Assembly (NCBI RefSeq): GCF_012273895.1
Contig: NC_052127.1
Coordinates: 124,001 to 188,000 of the forward strand
Length of the DNA stretch: 64,000 bases
Direction of reading: 5' to 3'
From: Zerene cesonia
Taxonomy: Eukaryota; Arthropoda; Insecta; Lepidoptera; Pieridae
Shown here: positions 34,588-46,654 of the stretch, piece after piece
Position numbering within the stretch: position 1 is the stretch's first letter
How the letters are laid out: the number at the start of each line of letters is the position of its first letter
Made by a program: the position numbers and the translations under genes
The notes under the pieces: model-generated
Databases searched by the model: none
Seen by the model: only the letters and a program-made list of their open reading frames with translations
What the model was told of the DNA's origin: nothing

Positions 34588-34722
34588 TAGGACGTGTTGG
34601 TTTCCTCACGATGTTTTCCGAATTTCACTGATTGCAGCAGTGATGGTGTGGATAATATACAAATATTTGATTTTTTCAAGTTAAATCGGGTCCTTACCAC
34701 TAAGCCACCATTGCTTGCACAC
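34588..34722 (-). mobile_element. 5' half of a GATGAT-tail SINE
   Basis: GGTTTCCTCACGATGTTTTC, CAGTGATGGTGTGGAT and CCACTAAGCCACCATTGC: head and middle only. It lies 170 bp from the fuller copy at 34893. Confidence 0.55.
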
Positions 34723-34892
34723 CTTATATATTTAAAAGTTGCAATCGGAGTACTAGATGATATCTGAAACAGAAAATGTACATTTTCTTGCGCTTTGAAA
34801 TATCATTAGAGGAAAACCTTTCCGCATTTTAACGTTCTTTACAATAACCGCAAAGTAAAACATAAAGATAAATAAAGGAAGATGCAACATTT

Positions 34893-35182
34893 TGTACCAC
34901 TCCTCATCAGCCTATATTTGTTCCCACAACTGGGATATAGGCCTCCTATAAGGGTTCAGGCCATAATCCACCACGCTGGCCAAGTGCGGGTTGTATTTGA
35001 TTCTTGGACGTGCCGATTTCCTCACGCTGTTTTCAGTCACCGTTTGAGCAGTGGTTATGTTATCCACATGCGCAGATAAATTTAAAACTCAATATTTGTA
35101 TCACACTCGCCTGCTCTCGAACCCCTGACTTATCGATTTTTTACTCCAAGGTCCTCACCACTGAGCCACCACTGCTTTTTGT
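34893..35182 (-). mobile_element. Near full-length SINE of the GATGAT-tail family
   Basis: It reads CTCATCAGCCTATATTTGTTCCC, CACCACGCTGGCCAAGTGCG, CCTCACGCTGTTTTCAGTC and a tRNA-like head in reverse (TCGAACCCCTGACTTATCG...CACTGAGCCACCACTGC). This copy best shows the whole family layout, about 290 bp. Confidence 0.7.
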
Positions 35183-35561
35183 ACAAGTGCTAGGTGGTTT
35201 CACATGGTCTAATAATTGCACTAAATTTAACCTAACCTAATTTTAATTCAACAATGTAGTATTACGTGGGTTGCTCAGTGCAGGAAATGGGCACTAATTT
35301 GCGCTAATGTGGTAAATTGAAAGCTTTACCATTGAAATTAAATAGCAAATGAGTTTTAATCATCTTTAATATCCTTTGACCTCATGTAAGTGCAATATTA
35401 TAATTGAGAGAAGTTATTTATCAAATTCATTATGATAACTATGACGTTTTAAAGCAGGAGCAATTCCAGCGAGGGTAAAGGACAGAGGTATGTGGGTGGT
35501 CAAGTTTCCGTCAGTTTCCCATGGTGGTACTCCTGTTTTAAGGCGTCATGGTAAGCACTAA

Positions 35562-35729
35562 GGGGGATATTACACTATCATATTTTATCTTAGATCTATT
35601 AGTAATTTTTTTTAATAGTGTAATATAGACATATGATTTACTTTTTCATTAAATTTAATTGTCAATTTAAATGAAACAAACATATGCTCACTTATATGAT
35701 ACAGGATAAATGATAATGTAATATCCCCC
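35562..35729. mobile_element. PIF/Harbinger-like MITE, 168 bp
   Basis: Terminal inverted repeats GGGGGATATTAC[A]CTATCAT and GGGGGATATTAC[A]TTATCAT differ at one base in about 20. The element is flanked by a TAA duplication at 35559-35561 and 35730-35732, the 3 bp TWA signature of PIF/Harbinger. The interior is AT-rich and non-coding. Confidence 0.75.
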
Positions 35730-35732
35730 TAA

Positions 35733-36965
35733 CACAGTTTCTACTTCACCTTTATTTTTGTTTTTTTGGTTTTTTCAATGAATCCTTCTTAGTTATTAAC
35801 GGGTAATTAGTAGGAAAGTGGATGAAGTCTAATCGATTGCTTATTTAAAAACGGGAATCTGCTCCATACCCCACAAGGGGACAACTTATATTACTTCGTA
35901 CATAATGTTATGCCAATAAGCTTCGTTTACATTATTCGGGTGTTTACACGAATCTATCAGTTCGCAAGCTATTCCAGTGTATTCTTAGGTAAACATTGAT
36001 TATTATGCTAATATTTGCTTTACCTATGATCATGGACGTGAAGTCTCAGGCACCGCGTGGTTCTCAAGGATTTTGTGTGAGTTTCTCGGTAGAATTTTAG
36101 GACAGAGCAAGCAAACGAGTAGGTGGGCTGTAAGGGAAGGTGGAATTCCTCCATCGAAGGGGAGGATCCTTGACTACATGACTGACATGGTCGGCCGGTA
36201 TGGCCACGTTTGTATGATTTCGTTACAAGAACGATCGAACATACTATCGCCGTTAGTTAAGGATATTTAAATATTTATTGGGATCAAATTCAGTAATTTG
36301 GATGTAAACCTTTGCATTTGTAATCTTAATTATTATAGCTTATAAAAACATCATTGAATCTTCTGCAAATAGAAGTAAAGAAGCCAACACACAACAGTTC
36401 TATAATCAGTTAAACTAATCATACTGTGGCGCTGTGAAGGCGGAGGCTAGAAGTCGTAAATCAGTAAGCTTTTAATCCAATTACTCGTGAACTTCACGCT
36501 CTGTCGCTTTTCAAAGTTACAAACATATTCCTAATGGGATATTTTATAAATACAAACCCTATAAGCAGAATTAGCCACTTTTCTTACTAGCCTTTGTGAT
36601 GTCGGCTTCGCTCGCGAGGTGATAAGAATATTTGAATAATATGCAACGGTCTCTCCCGATTAAACATTAAACCTTTCGGTAACGCTCCGTTGCAACGTAA
36701 AAGAAAGACATAGAAACAAATAAGTACACATTTTTAATAACTGATGAACGTATTAATGTATGATAATATTATAAAGAAAAAATATATTATAATGTTTCAC
36801 ATGTAGATTAACTGAACTGATTGCGAAAATTCCTTTACCGTTAGGAAGCTGCAACTTCGCTGAGTTACATGGGCTTTATTGTATGTACCATCAGGCGAAT
36901 CCAAGGCAAACAGCTAGTGAAAATTCTTAACTTAATAAAAAAATATTAAAAGAATTAACACTGCC
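35733..36965. other. Intergenic, mostly unassigned
   Basis: It contains a 65-codon open frame at 36073-36270 in GC-richer DNA without recognisable motifs, and a Helitron-like 3' fragment ending AGCTAG near 36917. Nothing else can be supported. Confidence 0.45.
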
Positions 36966-37178
36966 TGTCTGAGGCCCATATCATTTTCCTTACCGTTTCC
37001 AGTCCTTTCCTTTATTCCTCTCGTTTATCCCTTTTCAACTTGAAGCCGGCCATATCCATCCATCCATTTGTAGAGGCGTAAATCGCAATCGACCTTACGC
37101 CTCTCCAAATGTTCATGGGCGGAGGTAGCGGTTACCACCACGCGACCCAAAAGCTCTATTGCCGAATATGCCATAAAA
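36966..37178 (+). mobile_element. Poly(A)-SINE subfamily copy
   Basis: GAGGCCCATATCATTTTCC, CCAGTCCTTTCCTTTATTCC, CGACCTTACGCCTCTCC, TTCATGGGCGGAGGTAGCGG and an A-tail after GCCGAATATGCCAT. Confidence 0.6.
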
Positions 37179-38195
37179 AAATATAACAGTAACATATTAG
37201 ATCATTTGTGTAAGAGCGAGAACCAACTTTGTATACATAATATGTAATAAAATAATAGCGATGATGGAAGTGCCTTATTACCTTGGGAACTGAAGATTTC
37301 AACAGTAGTAGGTAACTATTAAAATCATATGATAAAAACAGAAACTAATAAGAACAGAAACCGATTTCTTTAAGAAAACTACCAAGTGAAGTTCTTTTAA
37401 TAAATATTATTAATTGTGACAAAGGTGTTGTATCCTACATCTAATACTCTAAAGAAATCTGTAATAATAACATACAAAATATAAACTCATAACCTCGCGT
37501 TTTGTGTCGATCAAGAGCATTTTGCCTTATCGCACGACATCCTTTCGAGTTTCTTCCATATAAAACAGCCTGTCCTTATCAAAATTCATTTAGAATGTGT
37601 AGTCGCTTATTTTACGCGAGGGGACACTGATTTAACAAAAGAAAAACTAAATATTATGTTAAATATAGAATTTCTTTCACATTCATTATACCTAATAGCT
37701 GAGCTAATAGTAATAATATAAGTACGGATCAAGTAGATAATATTATTTTTGTTATTAACTAGCGCTCTACCCCGACTTCATTCGTGGTACGCATTTTCTC
37801 CGTAAAACCTTCCTTGTGCATAAACAAAAAAATTTGCCGATTTCTTGTCAATCCGTTCTGGTGTAACGCTTAGCAGCTCATTTGTTGATTTATTTATATT
37901 ATAGTATTCAATTTTAAATTAAAGAAATGAAATAACTCCCTTACGTCTTGTAACTTGAAACTCAAAGAAACTTCACACGTAAATAGTTTTAACATTTTTA
38001 AATAAACTGCCATCTATCGATATTTTTGTATGACTGAAACAAAGCACCCCTCGCAGTATGAGATCAGGCATTCTGTCTTATGAAAGAGTATTTTAGTTTA
38101 TAGAAATTACGCTAGATGGCAGGCTTTTAAATAAAGAAAATGGTTCTGTAATCTGTCTGCTATCCTACTTCCTATTTTCCTACTTAATCTTTTAA

Positions 38196-38396
38196 TCTTA
38201 CTAATATTATACATGCGAAATTTTGGTAAGGATGTGTGTGTGTTTGTTGCTCTTTTACTCACAAAGTACTGAACCGATTGCAATTAAATTTGGTACGTCG
38301 ACAGCTGGACAACTGGAATAACATATAGACAACTTTTTATCCCGATATTCCTACGGGATACGGATTTACGCGGGTGAATGCGCGGGGCGCAGCTAG
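38196..38396 (+). mobile_element. Helitron family A
   Basis: Starts TCTTACTAATATTATACATG and ends GGGGCGCAGCTAG; complete. Confidence 0.72.
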
Positions 38397-38555
38397 TTTT
38401 ATATAATATTATTGATCAAATATTCCAATTTCACAAAACAAATTTACGTGCACTCATATTACTGAATTTGAAATGTGTATTGAAGTAGGTACATGTAGCT
38501 AGCAAGTAGGTATAAATTTAATTTTTAGTTTTATAACATTGAAATGCTTTATAAA

Positions 38556-38726
38556 TGAGAAATTTTGAAAGAATAGAAAAAATTTGATCACGAGGCAGGA
38601 TTCGAACCTGCGTATCTTGCCTAACCGTAGCAACGCCTAGCCTCTCGGCCACCCGTGATCCTGCCACATCAAATTTTTTCTCGTGAACACGTGATCAAAT
38701 TTTTTCTATTCTTTCAAAATTTCTCA
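38556..38726 (-). mobile_element. tRNA-derived repeat inside perfect 37 bp inverted repeats
   Basis: 38556-38592 and 38690-38726 are exact reverse complements (TGAGAAATTTTGAAAG...). Between them, minus strand 38658-38587 is a 72-base tRNA-like unit: acceptor TCACGGG/CTCGTGA, D-stem GCC/GGC, T-arm GCAGG-TTCGAAT-CCTGC, A box TGGCCGAGAGG and B box GGTTCGAATCC. The anticodon loop ACGGTTA lacks the invariant T33, so I call it SINE-like rather than a tRNA gene. Confidence 0.65.
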
Positions 38727-40614
38727 AGTAGGTATAAAGCTTAAAAGAGGCGTTAAAAATTTGTCGAAAGGGATTTCATTACTAACTAAATATATACTAT
38801 TATTTTTTATCAGCATATAAAATAATTCTTAATATTATATAATAAATTCTTCTAATTTTTGCTATCTTTTCTCGTTAAGAGCTTAGAGAAATTGAAAATT
38901 TTCTTTCCTCTGAAAGGAATGATGGCTACTGATTTAATTTGTTCCCTTTGCATACAGAATTAACTACTATTACTAATTATATATTTTAAATAATAATATA
39001 AAATAAATATATTGATATCTTACTAACATCGATTTCCTAGGAGTAGTTGGTGGGAGATCACTACACACAATATTTCTTTTACAAAACTCCGATGTCTAGA
39101 AGTCGACGGTTGACAATCGTTTCCACGTGTCCGATTCTTCAACACAGAATCCTGGGAGATAAATTGTATTTCTTACAACGCTTATTTTTTACGTGACTGA
39201 ATTTCTAAATTTCGCAGACACACAGAAACTATTAAAACCTTAGGTAATAATTTTATCTACATTATAAGGATATATTCGAGTTTCATAGCAATAGGACTTG
39301 ATATTTTTTAGATTTATGTCTACATTTAAATCTGATCACATCCCGGTTCAACCCAGGGGTAGCCTTTCGAATTACTAGTATTATAAAAAAACAATACAAA
39401 AGATATATTATATATTATGTCCGATTTCTTTAAACATGTTAATTTGTCATACCTGCTACGGAAACTTGGTAGCTGTTAACATTTCCACAATACAATATGT
39501 ACACAACAACACAATATTATAAAAAAAAGCAAAACTACAGATTTACTTAAGAACTTTATAATCAATGACCACTCACCAAGCAGACTGCAGGCATCCCAGT
39601 CATAAAGCTTCAAAATAAATCTCTAATAAACTCAACAAACTATAATTAATTGTCTATTAAAAGAGGCCCCTCCCCCTCTCACGCCCCCCGCTTCCCCACC
39701 GACAACCGAGTCGTTAAACAAAGGGCTTTGTTTCAAATGAAATCGTCGTAAAATCCATTTTGCTGAATTAATAGATGGGTGTTCGGCGAGTGAATTTATA
39801 TTTTAGTTTAATTGAAATTCAATTTCGTGGTCGGTTTAATGATTTAACACTTTTTAGTTCGTGTTCACTTGATTGTTTGTCAATCATATTAAAAAATGTA
39901 GATTCTCAATTCGACCGTGCTCCTATGTAACTTAAATTAGTCTTTTATATAATACCATCAAAAGGCTGGCAGCAACCTTACCAGTATAAGTATTTATGAA
40001 TGATCACTTAGCACTAGATGGCCCACCTGTCTCTTTGCTTGTTCTACGCGTGGCTTAGACTAAGTCAGGGACACGGCTAGTCCATTTATGGAACAATAAA
40101 AAGTAAGGGATATTAAATTCTTCCGTTATGAAGGCCGCACCCAATTCTCTCATTACGCAGCGACATTAAAATATTTAAACGTCACGCCTCACGATAAATG
40201 GCCTTGAATTGCAATTTACATATAAATTAATTTCCATGTTTTAGTTTAAAACAACGGTAGAAATTGGGAAATCCCTTTAATAGACATTCCCTTTGTTTAC
40301 GACGTTCGTTGGAGATTGTACTGAGAAATTTAACTATGGTTATTACAATGAAATGCGAATGTTATAGACTTAATTACGCTGAAATTTTACGCGCTGCGGG
40401 CTCGGAAATATCAAACGCAGGCTTATTTAATAGACAGTTTATTATCATTTACAAGTCAAATGTTAAATCTATTGTAGTGAGAGAATTAGTGTAGATATAA
40501 ACTTTATTTAAAGCTACATAAAAATACTAATATTGTTCAAGTAATGAAACCAAAATGTAAATAGTGGTCTATAAATGTCATCCAAACATCTATAGACAAC
40601 TATTCTTACTAAAA
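38727..40614. other. Intergenic with one GC-rich patch
   Basis: Largely AT-rich. 39663-39720 is a C-rich patch (minus strand G-rich), and on the minus strand GTGAGT follows a possible short exon at 39571-39620. No gene model can be built. Confidence 0.4.
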
Positions 40615-40735
40615 TTCTTAACACGCAAAAAAGTGAAGTCCCGTGTCCCCCTAGTGGGGTACGGGGCAGATGATATACATCTGTTTTACTGATCAATTTT
40701 CTTTACGGACAAGTAGGTGATCAGCCTTCAGTGAC
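40615..40735 (-). mobile_element. SINE body fragment, same family as 48829
   Basis: Reverse complement of the 48829 body: AAGTGAAGTCCCGTGTCCCC, GGGGCAGATGATATACATC and GACAAGTAGGTGATCAGCC. The tRNA-like head is missing. Confidence 0.6.
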
Positions 40736-41032
40736 CTGCCAGACCGAGATATTTAACACGAAAGCGTTTGTTTATTTGTTTGTATGTACGTCTTTCGTTC
40801 CAGACGCTGTCGAGCTTATGATTTCGTGTTTTAAGATAGCAGGCTAGAGAGTAACATTGTAGTGCGGTGAAACATTTCATCTACATGGGATACTTTGACT
40901 ACGCGTGTTAAGATGCAAGAGGGAAACTTAGTAGTATTTAAATACCTAGACAAGAGCTGGAAAAAAGAGAAAAATATATGTATCGAACATTTTCTTCCTT
41001 TTCCGATAGTTTACATGGTTTTCATTCTATAT

Positions 41033-41204
41033 GTATACTGATATTATAAGGCGCAAGAGATTGTTTGTTTGAAAGCCTAATCTCTAGAATTAATGGTCCA
41101 ATTTGAAAATTTCTTTCAGTGTTAGATAGCCCATCTATTGAGAAAGACTATACATATATATAGGCTATATATGTACCACGGGCGAAGCCGCGGCGGACCG
41201 CTAG
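41033..41204 (+). mobile_element. Helitron-like family C
   Basis: TGATATTATAAGGCGCAAGAG ... GTGTTAGATAGCCCATC ... CCGCGGCGGACCGCTAG. Confidence 0.6.
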
Positions 41205-43376
41205 TGATTTAATATATCGACATGGTCTCTGTATTTGGTGGCAAAAAATACAGTTGGTTGAATCATTATTATGCACGATTAATAAGTCAGTTGACTTTTA
41301 TTTATTATATAACTTAAAAATTACGCGTATAGACGTTTTATTAGAAAAATGAAGTGAAGGATACAACAAAATTTCTCCAATATTAATTATTCTAAAAAAA
41401 ATATTTTACGTAAAAGATCCAAGTAATAATATATCTTGATCTCCCTAAGGTACGGCCTGCTATACAGGGAGGTCATATAAGGGAGGTCATTCTACACTAG
41501 TCACATTCTTCCATGAAAATACTTACAGCAAATTGTGAAAATATTCAAGAAATTAATGTAATTATGTTAATGATATTTATGAGGTTCCAACGAACGAGTC
41601 TTGAACCTTCGTGATATTTGGGACGGATTTTTTTTAATAATAAAGTCTTTATCAAAACTGTTAAATACGTACAATTGTATTGGTAGAAACTGAGGCCTGT
41701 ATTAGTAAAAACTGTGTCACAGGCTTTAGAATCCCTCACATTTTTGTGAATAAATTTCTTTATATAAAATCGAATACAATTAGTTCTTATATGATCCACT
41801 GATTACATCACCAGTTGAGAACTGATATTTCCAGTATATTATTATATTCCAGTATAGTATTTATAACCAAACTCGACCAGAAAACATCCAATAGAATTAT
41901 CGCTAAACACTGCTTATCCGAGATTAATTTTAAACTGACCAGTTCTCGAGTGAACCAATCAGCTAATGGGTCCCAGTAATCTGTATTAACACTCACACAT
42001 TTGCGAATTAGCAGAACTATTACGAGTACTCGGTCACTAATGACTCGTAATGGCAGCTTAATACTCTTTCTTGGAAAAACTTTGTTTAGATTACTTATAT
42101 TCATGACCACTTGCCCCGGTTCACCCGGGTAAAAGTAGCAAATGCCTCATTTAAGTGAGTTGCTGTAAGTGGAAGAATTTTCGTGATCGAATCAGTATTT
42201 TGGAATATTATACATGCATGGTTTTACCTTTACCTCTGTATCATATTATGGTAACTAGCTGGAGCTCACAGTTTCACTCGCATGGTATACAAATGTAAAA
42301 TGGCCTATGTATATATTCGATAATATGTAAACCAGAGTTGAATAAAACCTTATATTTTTTGAGAAAAAACCAATAAAGAGGTTGTTATTCTTGTTAAAAT
42401 ATAATTGTTAAAATACAACATTAAATTATCATAATGCTCCCATAAATAATGTTTGATATAAATAGTTCAACATGCGACAATATATTGAAAGGATTCTATT
42501 TGGATTTTTTAATTCAGTTAAAACTTGAAGCTAAAAATCTGTTCTCTTTTAAAGTAGTACCTACTAAAAACAGAAAAATAATTTCATATTGCCGAGTTCT
42601 GTTTGAAGGGAAAATGAAATTATTTATTCCACATAAAAAACCAAAAACACATACGAAACATTGACCAAAAATAAAAAATTAATAACTAGAAAGAAATACT
42701 TATGATAAGATTGAAGAACTAGCCACAGAATAAAATTGGCCAATTTCGTAGAGTATTCTAAAATTAATTTATTTCTCTTAACTAATATAAAATCAATTTG
42801 CAGCAAGCTCGAAGTGATGAAAATAGAAGCAGAGAACCCACAGCGTTATCTTTTTATTGCTATTGGGAAATCCATCGCATTCCGCATAAATTAAAACTTT
42901 GATGAAAAAATCTTTGCCGTGGTTCTGAGTTAAACCTTGATAATGCTGGTTTGTAAGAAATTGGTGATTATTGAGAAGTTTTTAATAGATAGGGGAAAAT
43001 AATGGGGATAATAGAATTCTTCTATTTATATTTATATAATCATTATTTATTCTTTAAAAATAAAAAAGCTTTTTCTAGCGCCTTCAGACATTTGAAAACA
43101 AAATAAATATGCTGGTGAAATAGGTAAATCTTTGTTTATTAAGCAGATTAATGCTAAAGAAATTTATTTAAAAAGATAAATCAAATCGTATTCAAATTGT
43201 CAGAACTAGACTAAATTAAAACTGAACGACATGGGAGGCACCAGCTATTAAAAAAAAAAGAATCATGTAAATTGGTTCATCCAGTTGAAAGTCCTGCTTT
43301 GATAAATCCAAAAAATACTGTCCAATTGATCCTTCTTCTGTTTCGAAGTCAGTTGAAAGAGCTATTCGACCTGTTA

Positions 43377-43670
43377 TCCTACTAATATTATAAATGCGAA
43401 AGTTTGTAAGGATGTGTGTGTTTGTTGCTTTTTCACGCAAAAAATACTCAACCGATTGCAACAAAATTTGGTACGTAGATAGCTGAACAACTAGAATAAC
43501 ATATAGGCAATATCCGGCGGGGCTGATTATGATAGAACTTTCACTTACAGATAGCTGATTTAAAAAAATAACCTATGATACTTTATATTTCAAGATGTCC
43601 ACGGGAACATTGGGATTTTAATTCTAAAGAAAGAACGCATTACACGGGTATAACCGCGTGACGCAGCTAG
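43377..43670 (+). mobile_element. Chimeric Helitron, family A ends
   Basis: The 5' half is typical family A up to CATATAGGCAAT. The sequence then switches to unrelated DNA (CCGGCGGGGCTGATTATG...) before a family A-like 3' end (ATAACCGCGTGACGCAGCTAG). It is 294 bp against the usual 200. Confidence 0.65.
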
Positions 43671-43949
43671 TTGAAAACAATAAAACACTTCTTTTATCTA
43701 TCATTCCGAACATAACAAAGGTAGTTAAAACTATAACGGACGCTCAAAGCAATTGCACCCTTAAAATTCTTTTAGACAGTACCCACATAGAGGCCATGTT
43801 CGCTGCAGTGCGAAAAGCTTCCAGTAGTGTGATTTTAAAAGGTTCTGTGTCGCGCATTTAGCAACCTTTTCAGTAGCAATTTGTACTTCATTTTTTGCGT
43901 TTACAATTCCCTCTTCTTTATTTTCAGTAATGTACATCCATCTTGATGT

Positions 43950-44169
43950 ATATAAGGGTGAGTGGGGGAGCCGGAGGCCCATATCCATTTCCTTCCCATT
44001 CCCAGTCCTTTCCTTTATTCCTCTCGCCAATCCTTTCTTAATCCCATCCCAATTTAAAGTCGGCAATCCATTTGCAGAGGCATGAGGTCTGCAATGGGCC
44101 TATCTAAATTTTCATGGGCGGTGGTTGCGCTTACCATCATGCGTCCCACCAGCTCCATTGCCGACTGTG

Positions 44170-44172
<3 letters not shown>
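43950..44172 (+). mobile_element. Poly(A)-SINE subfamily copy ending in (TA)n
   Basis: GTGAGTGGGGGAGCCGGAGG, CCAGTCCTTTCCTTTATTCC, CATGGGCGGTGGTTGCGC and TCCATTGCCGACTGTGAC. A pure TA run follows instead of poly(A). Confidence 0.6.

Positions 44173-44173
<1 letters not shown>

Positions 44174-44209
<36 letters not shown>
44174..44209. repeat. (TA)n microsatellite
   Basis: About 18 TA units directly following a SINE 3' end. Confidence 0.95.
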
Positions 44210-44211
<2 letters not shown>

Positions 44212-44342
44212 ACTCTTAAACAACTCCACCGATTTTATCAATCTGAACACCATGTGCAGTTTAATGCAACATAAAAGATGGTATAGTTAATATTATTTCA
44301 ATAACGATAAATGACTACCCGGGCGGAGCCGGGGCAGACTAG
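44195..44342 (+). mobile_element. Helitron-like fragment ending CTAG
   Basis: ACTCTTAAACAACTCCACCG ... CCCGGGCGGAGCCGGGGCAGACTAG. It is immediately followed by another element at 44344. Confidence 0.45.
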
Positions 44343-44343
44343 T

Positions 44344-44512
44344 ACTATAATATAAAGCTGAATAGATTGATTTTTAAACTCGCTAATCAAAGGTCAAACT
44401 AAATCCAGTAATTGAATAATTTCAAAAAAATTTTCACCTATGAATTTGTACGTGAAACCTGAGTGTTATAGGCTATAATATCTGTACCACGGGTGGAGCC
44501 GGGTGGAACGAT
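44344..44512 (+). mobile_element. Helitron-like family C, 3' end eroded
   Basis: CTATAATATAAAGCTGAATAG ... GTACCACGGGTGGAGCCGGG, without the final CTAG. Confidence 0.45.
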
Positions 44513-45171
44513 TGTGTATAATAAGATCAACTAGAAATAATAAACAATAGGAAAAAGCATCGAGGATACGGTTAGACTCGAGCATAAGTCGCGAAGGATT
44601 ACAGGAAGTAAAATAATTCCTTATATTTTTTATTACCATATATAAAATATAAATAAATACCATTATATGAACCAGACCTGGGCGTGCGTGACTTGAAAAA
44701 TGACACATTTTTTATTTTATTACGAAGAAAAAACCTTCTGCTACATATCTCTATGAATATTTAGATATTTTTACTTAAAATGGTTGTTTATTGTTTGGAC
44801 TTCAAGAGGTATAAACTGTGTACATAAAATTTTTATCATCACAATACAGCAAATGGACGGACAGTTATAGATAGCGGAAGTGCGGCAGCCATTACGGTTC
44901 TAATGACGTACATCCGGTTCTAACCAACCCAATATACCATCGCGTTTCTACGCAGAGTATGTTAGAGTATTCGACGTGGGGGTTTATCGTTTCATTTGAA
45001 AAGCTTTTAAAGATTGATCGACTTTTTCACGTATTTTCAACAAAAAATATATGTCAGTAGCTTTAACGAACTTTCATCTTTGAATTTGAGTTTAATGTCA
45101 ATTGTTTTCTCGAGATATTGTATTCAGAGTGTAAGTGGTAACTGAATTATCCCAACTAATATCATAGTAAT

Positions 45172-45393
45172 TATAATATTAGTAGGCATAATTCAGATAA
45201 GATAAGAAAAGTAACGCTCTATGTCTGCTTCTTTGTTACGCCTAAATATCTGAATCGATGGATTAATTTTTTACAAAGCTAATTTAAGTCCCGAGAAATG
45301 AAATGGGATGGATTTTTTTCCTCAAATCCCACGGAAACCGAAACTAGACTTTTCATGTTTCTGTACGGGCAAAGCCACGGGCTGTAAGTTAGT
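45172..45393 (+). mobile_element. Helitron-like family J relative
   Basis: ATTATAATATTAGTAGGC start, CGCTCTATGTCTGCTTC, GTACGGGCAAAGCCACGGG and a degraded AGTTAG end. Confidence 0.4.
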
Positions 45394-45670
45394 TTATACA
45401 ACATAACCAATCGCTATACCATTTTATAATTACAGTAGACATATATGACGTGCAAATCAAATTATATGAAATATTTCTGCACACTGAATAGCGCTTATGC
45501 ATAAAAGACTGATCCCACAGCAAGTGCAGACATTGTTTATTGTTATGATTTCATAGCTTTTTTTACGATACCTAGTGCTCGCCCTGAGGTCCATAACATG
45601 TATAAAATGTGTGTAATGTTATTAAATATTAACTAAATGAATATTATTTATGCATTGGTTTTTTAACATA

Positions 45671-45850
45671 CTACCAGTCCGCCCCGGCTTCGCCCGTGGT
45701 ACATAGGCATGGTACACGTACCTTACTCAAAAATGGGCTGTCTAACAATGAAAGAATTTTCCAAATCGGACCAGTATTTCCTTGGGTTAGTGTGAACAAA
45801 GAAAAAAAACCAAACAAACAAACTCTTCAGCTTTATAATATTAGAATAGA
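45671..45850 (-). mobile_element. Helitron-like family C
   Basis: CCAGTCCGCCCCGGCTTCG, GGGCTGTCTAACAATGAAAG and CTCTTCAGCTTTATAATATTAG. Confidence 0.58.
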
Positions 45851-46654
45851 TTAGCAATCACATCACCCTAAATATTTCAACTATACATGTGTACCAAGTT
45901 TCATTCTCTACCCAAATTCGTAGAAATGTGTACGAAGTGTTTGCTTCACTATATTTAATGATTATGATTATTTTCAATACATTTCTTAAAACACATGTTC
46001 CCATAGTTTCAAAGCGATCACCTACTCAGGACGTTACAAACCTCGTCTAAAACAGAACAAAGAGAGCTATTTTATGTTCCTCATAAATAACTAAAGCTTC
46101 TGTATAAGCTTTAGATTTAAACGAAATGTTTTAGAAATAGTAAAGTGTGAGATAAATCTTGGAGATAAAGGGTATCGGAAGTTTCAAATGTTCTGTAGTT
46201 GTGTGCCATCGATCTTATGTGGATGATGAATGTATTTTGATAATATTGACGAGGTAGATAGGGAAGTTTGCGGATAGAAGTAAACTATTTTTTTTTAAGT
46301 AAGGATTTCAGTTTAGTTTTTTGTTAAAAAGTTATTAGAATGATTTATTGAAGTAAAATATAGAAATCTCTAATATATAATAAATCTGAAGATAAGTTTA
46401 CCTCCTTCGCTGCAAATGTCAGGTGTCAAATTATCTTTACAACAGAGTCCAAATTCATCATAAGTTTTTAATTTGTAAAAAGTTTGAAGTCTTCAAATCA
46501 CGAGCAGATTCAATATTTGTGGCATCTGGAAATTCTCCACGAGGATAAATACGAGATAAATTGTATAAATTCATTAAATGGTCACCAGCTAAAACCGAAA
46601 CAAGTTAAACTATTTTAATAAGAACATTTTGATTGGAATTTTTATGCTGTAAGA

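Noticed and set aside
38587..38658. A functional tRNA gene on the minus strand
   Set aside because: The arms fold, but the anticodon loop lacks T33 and the unit is part of a repeated element with inverted arms.
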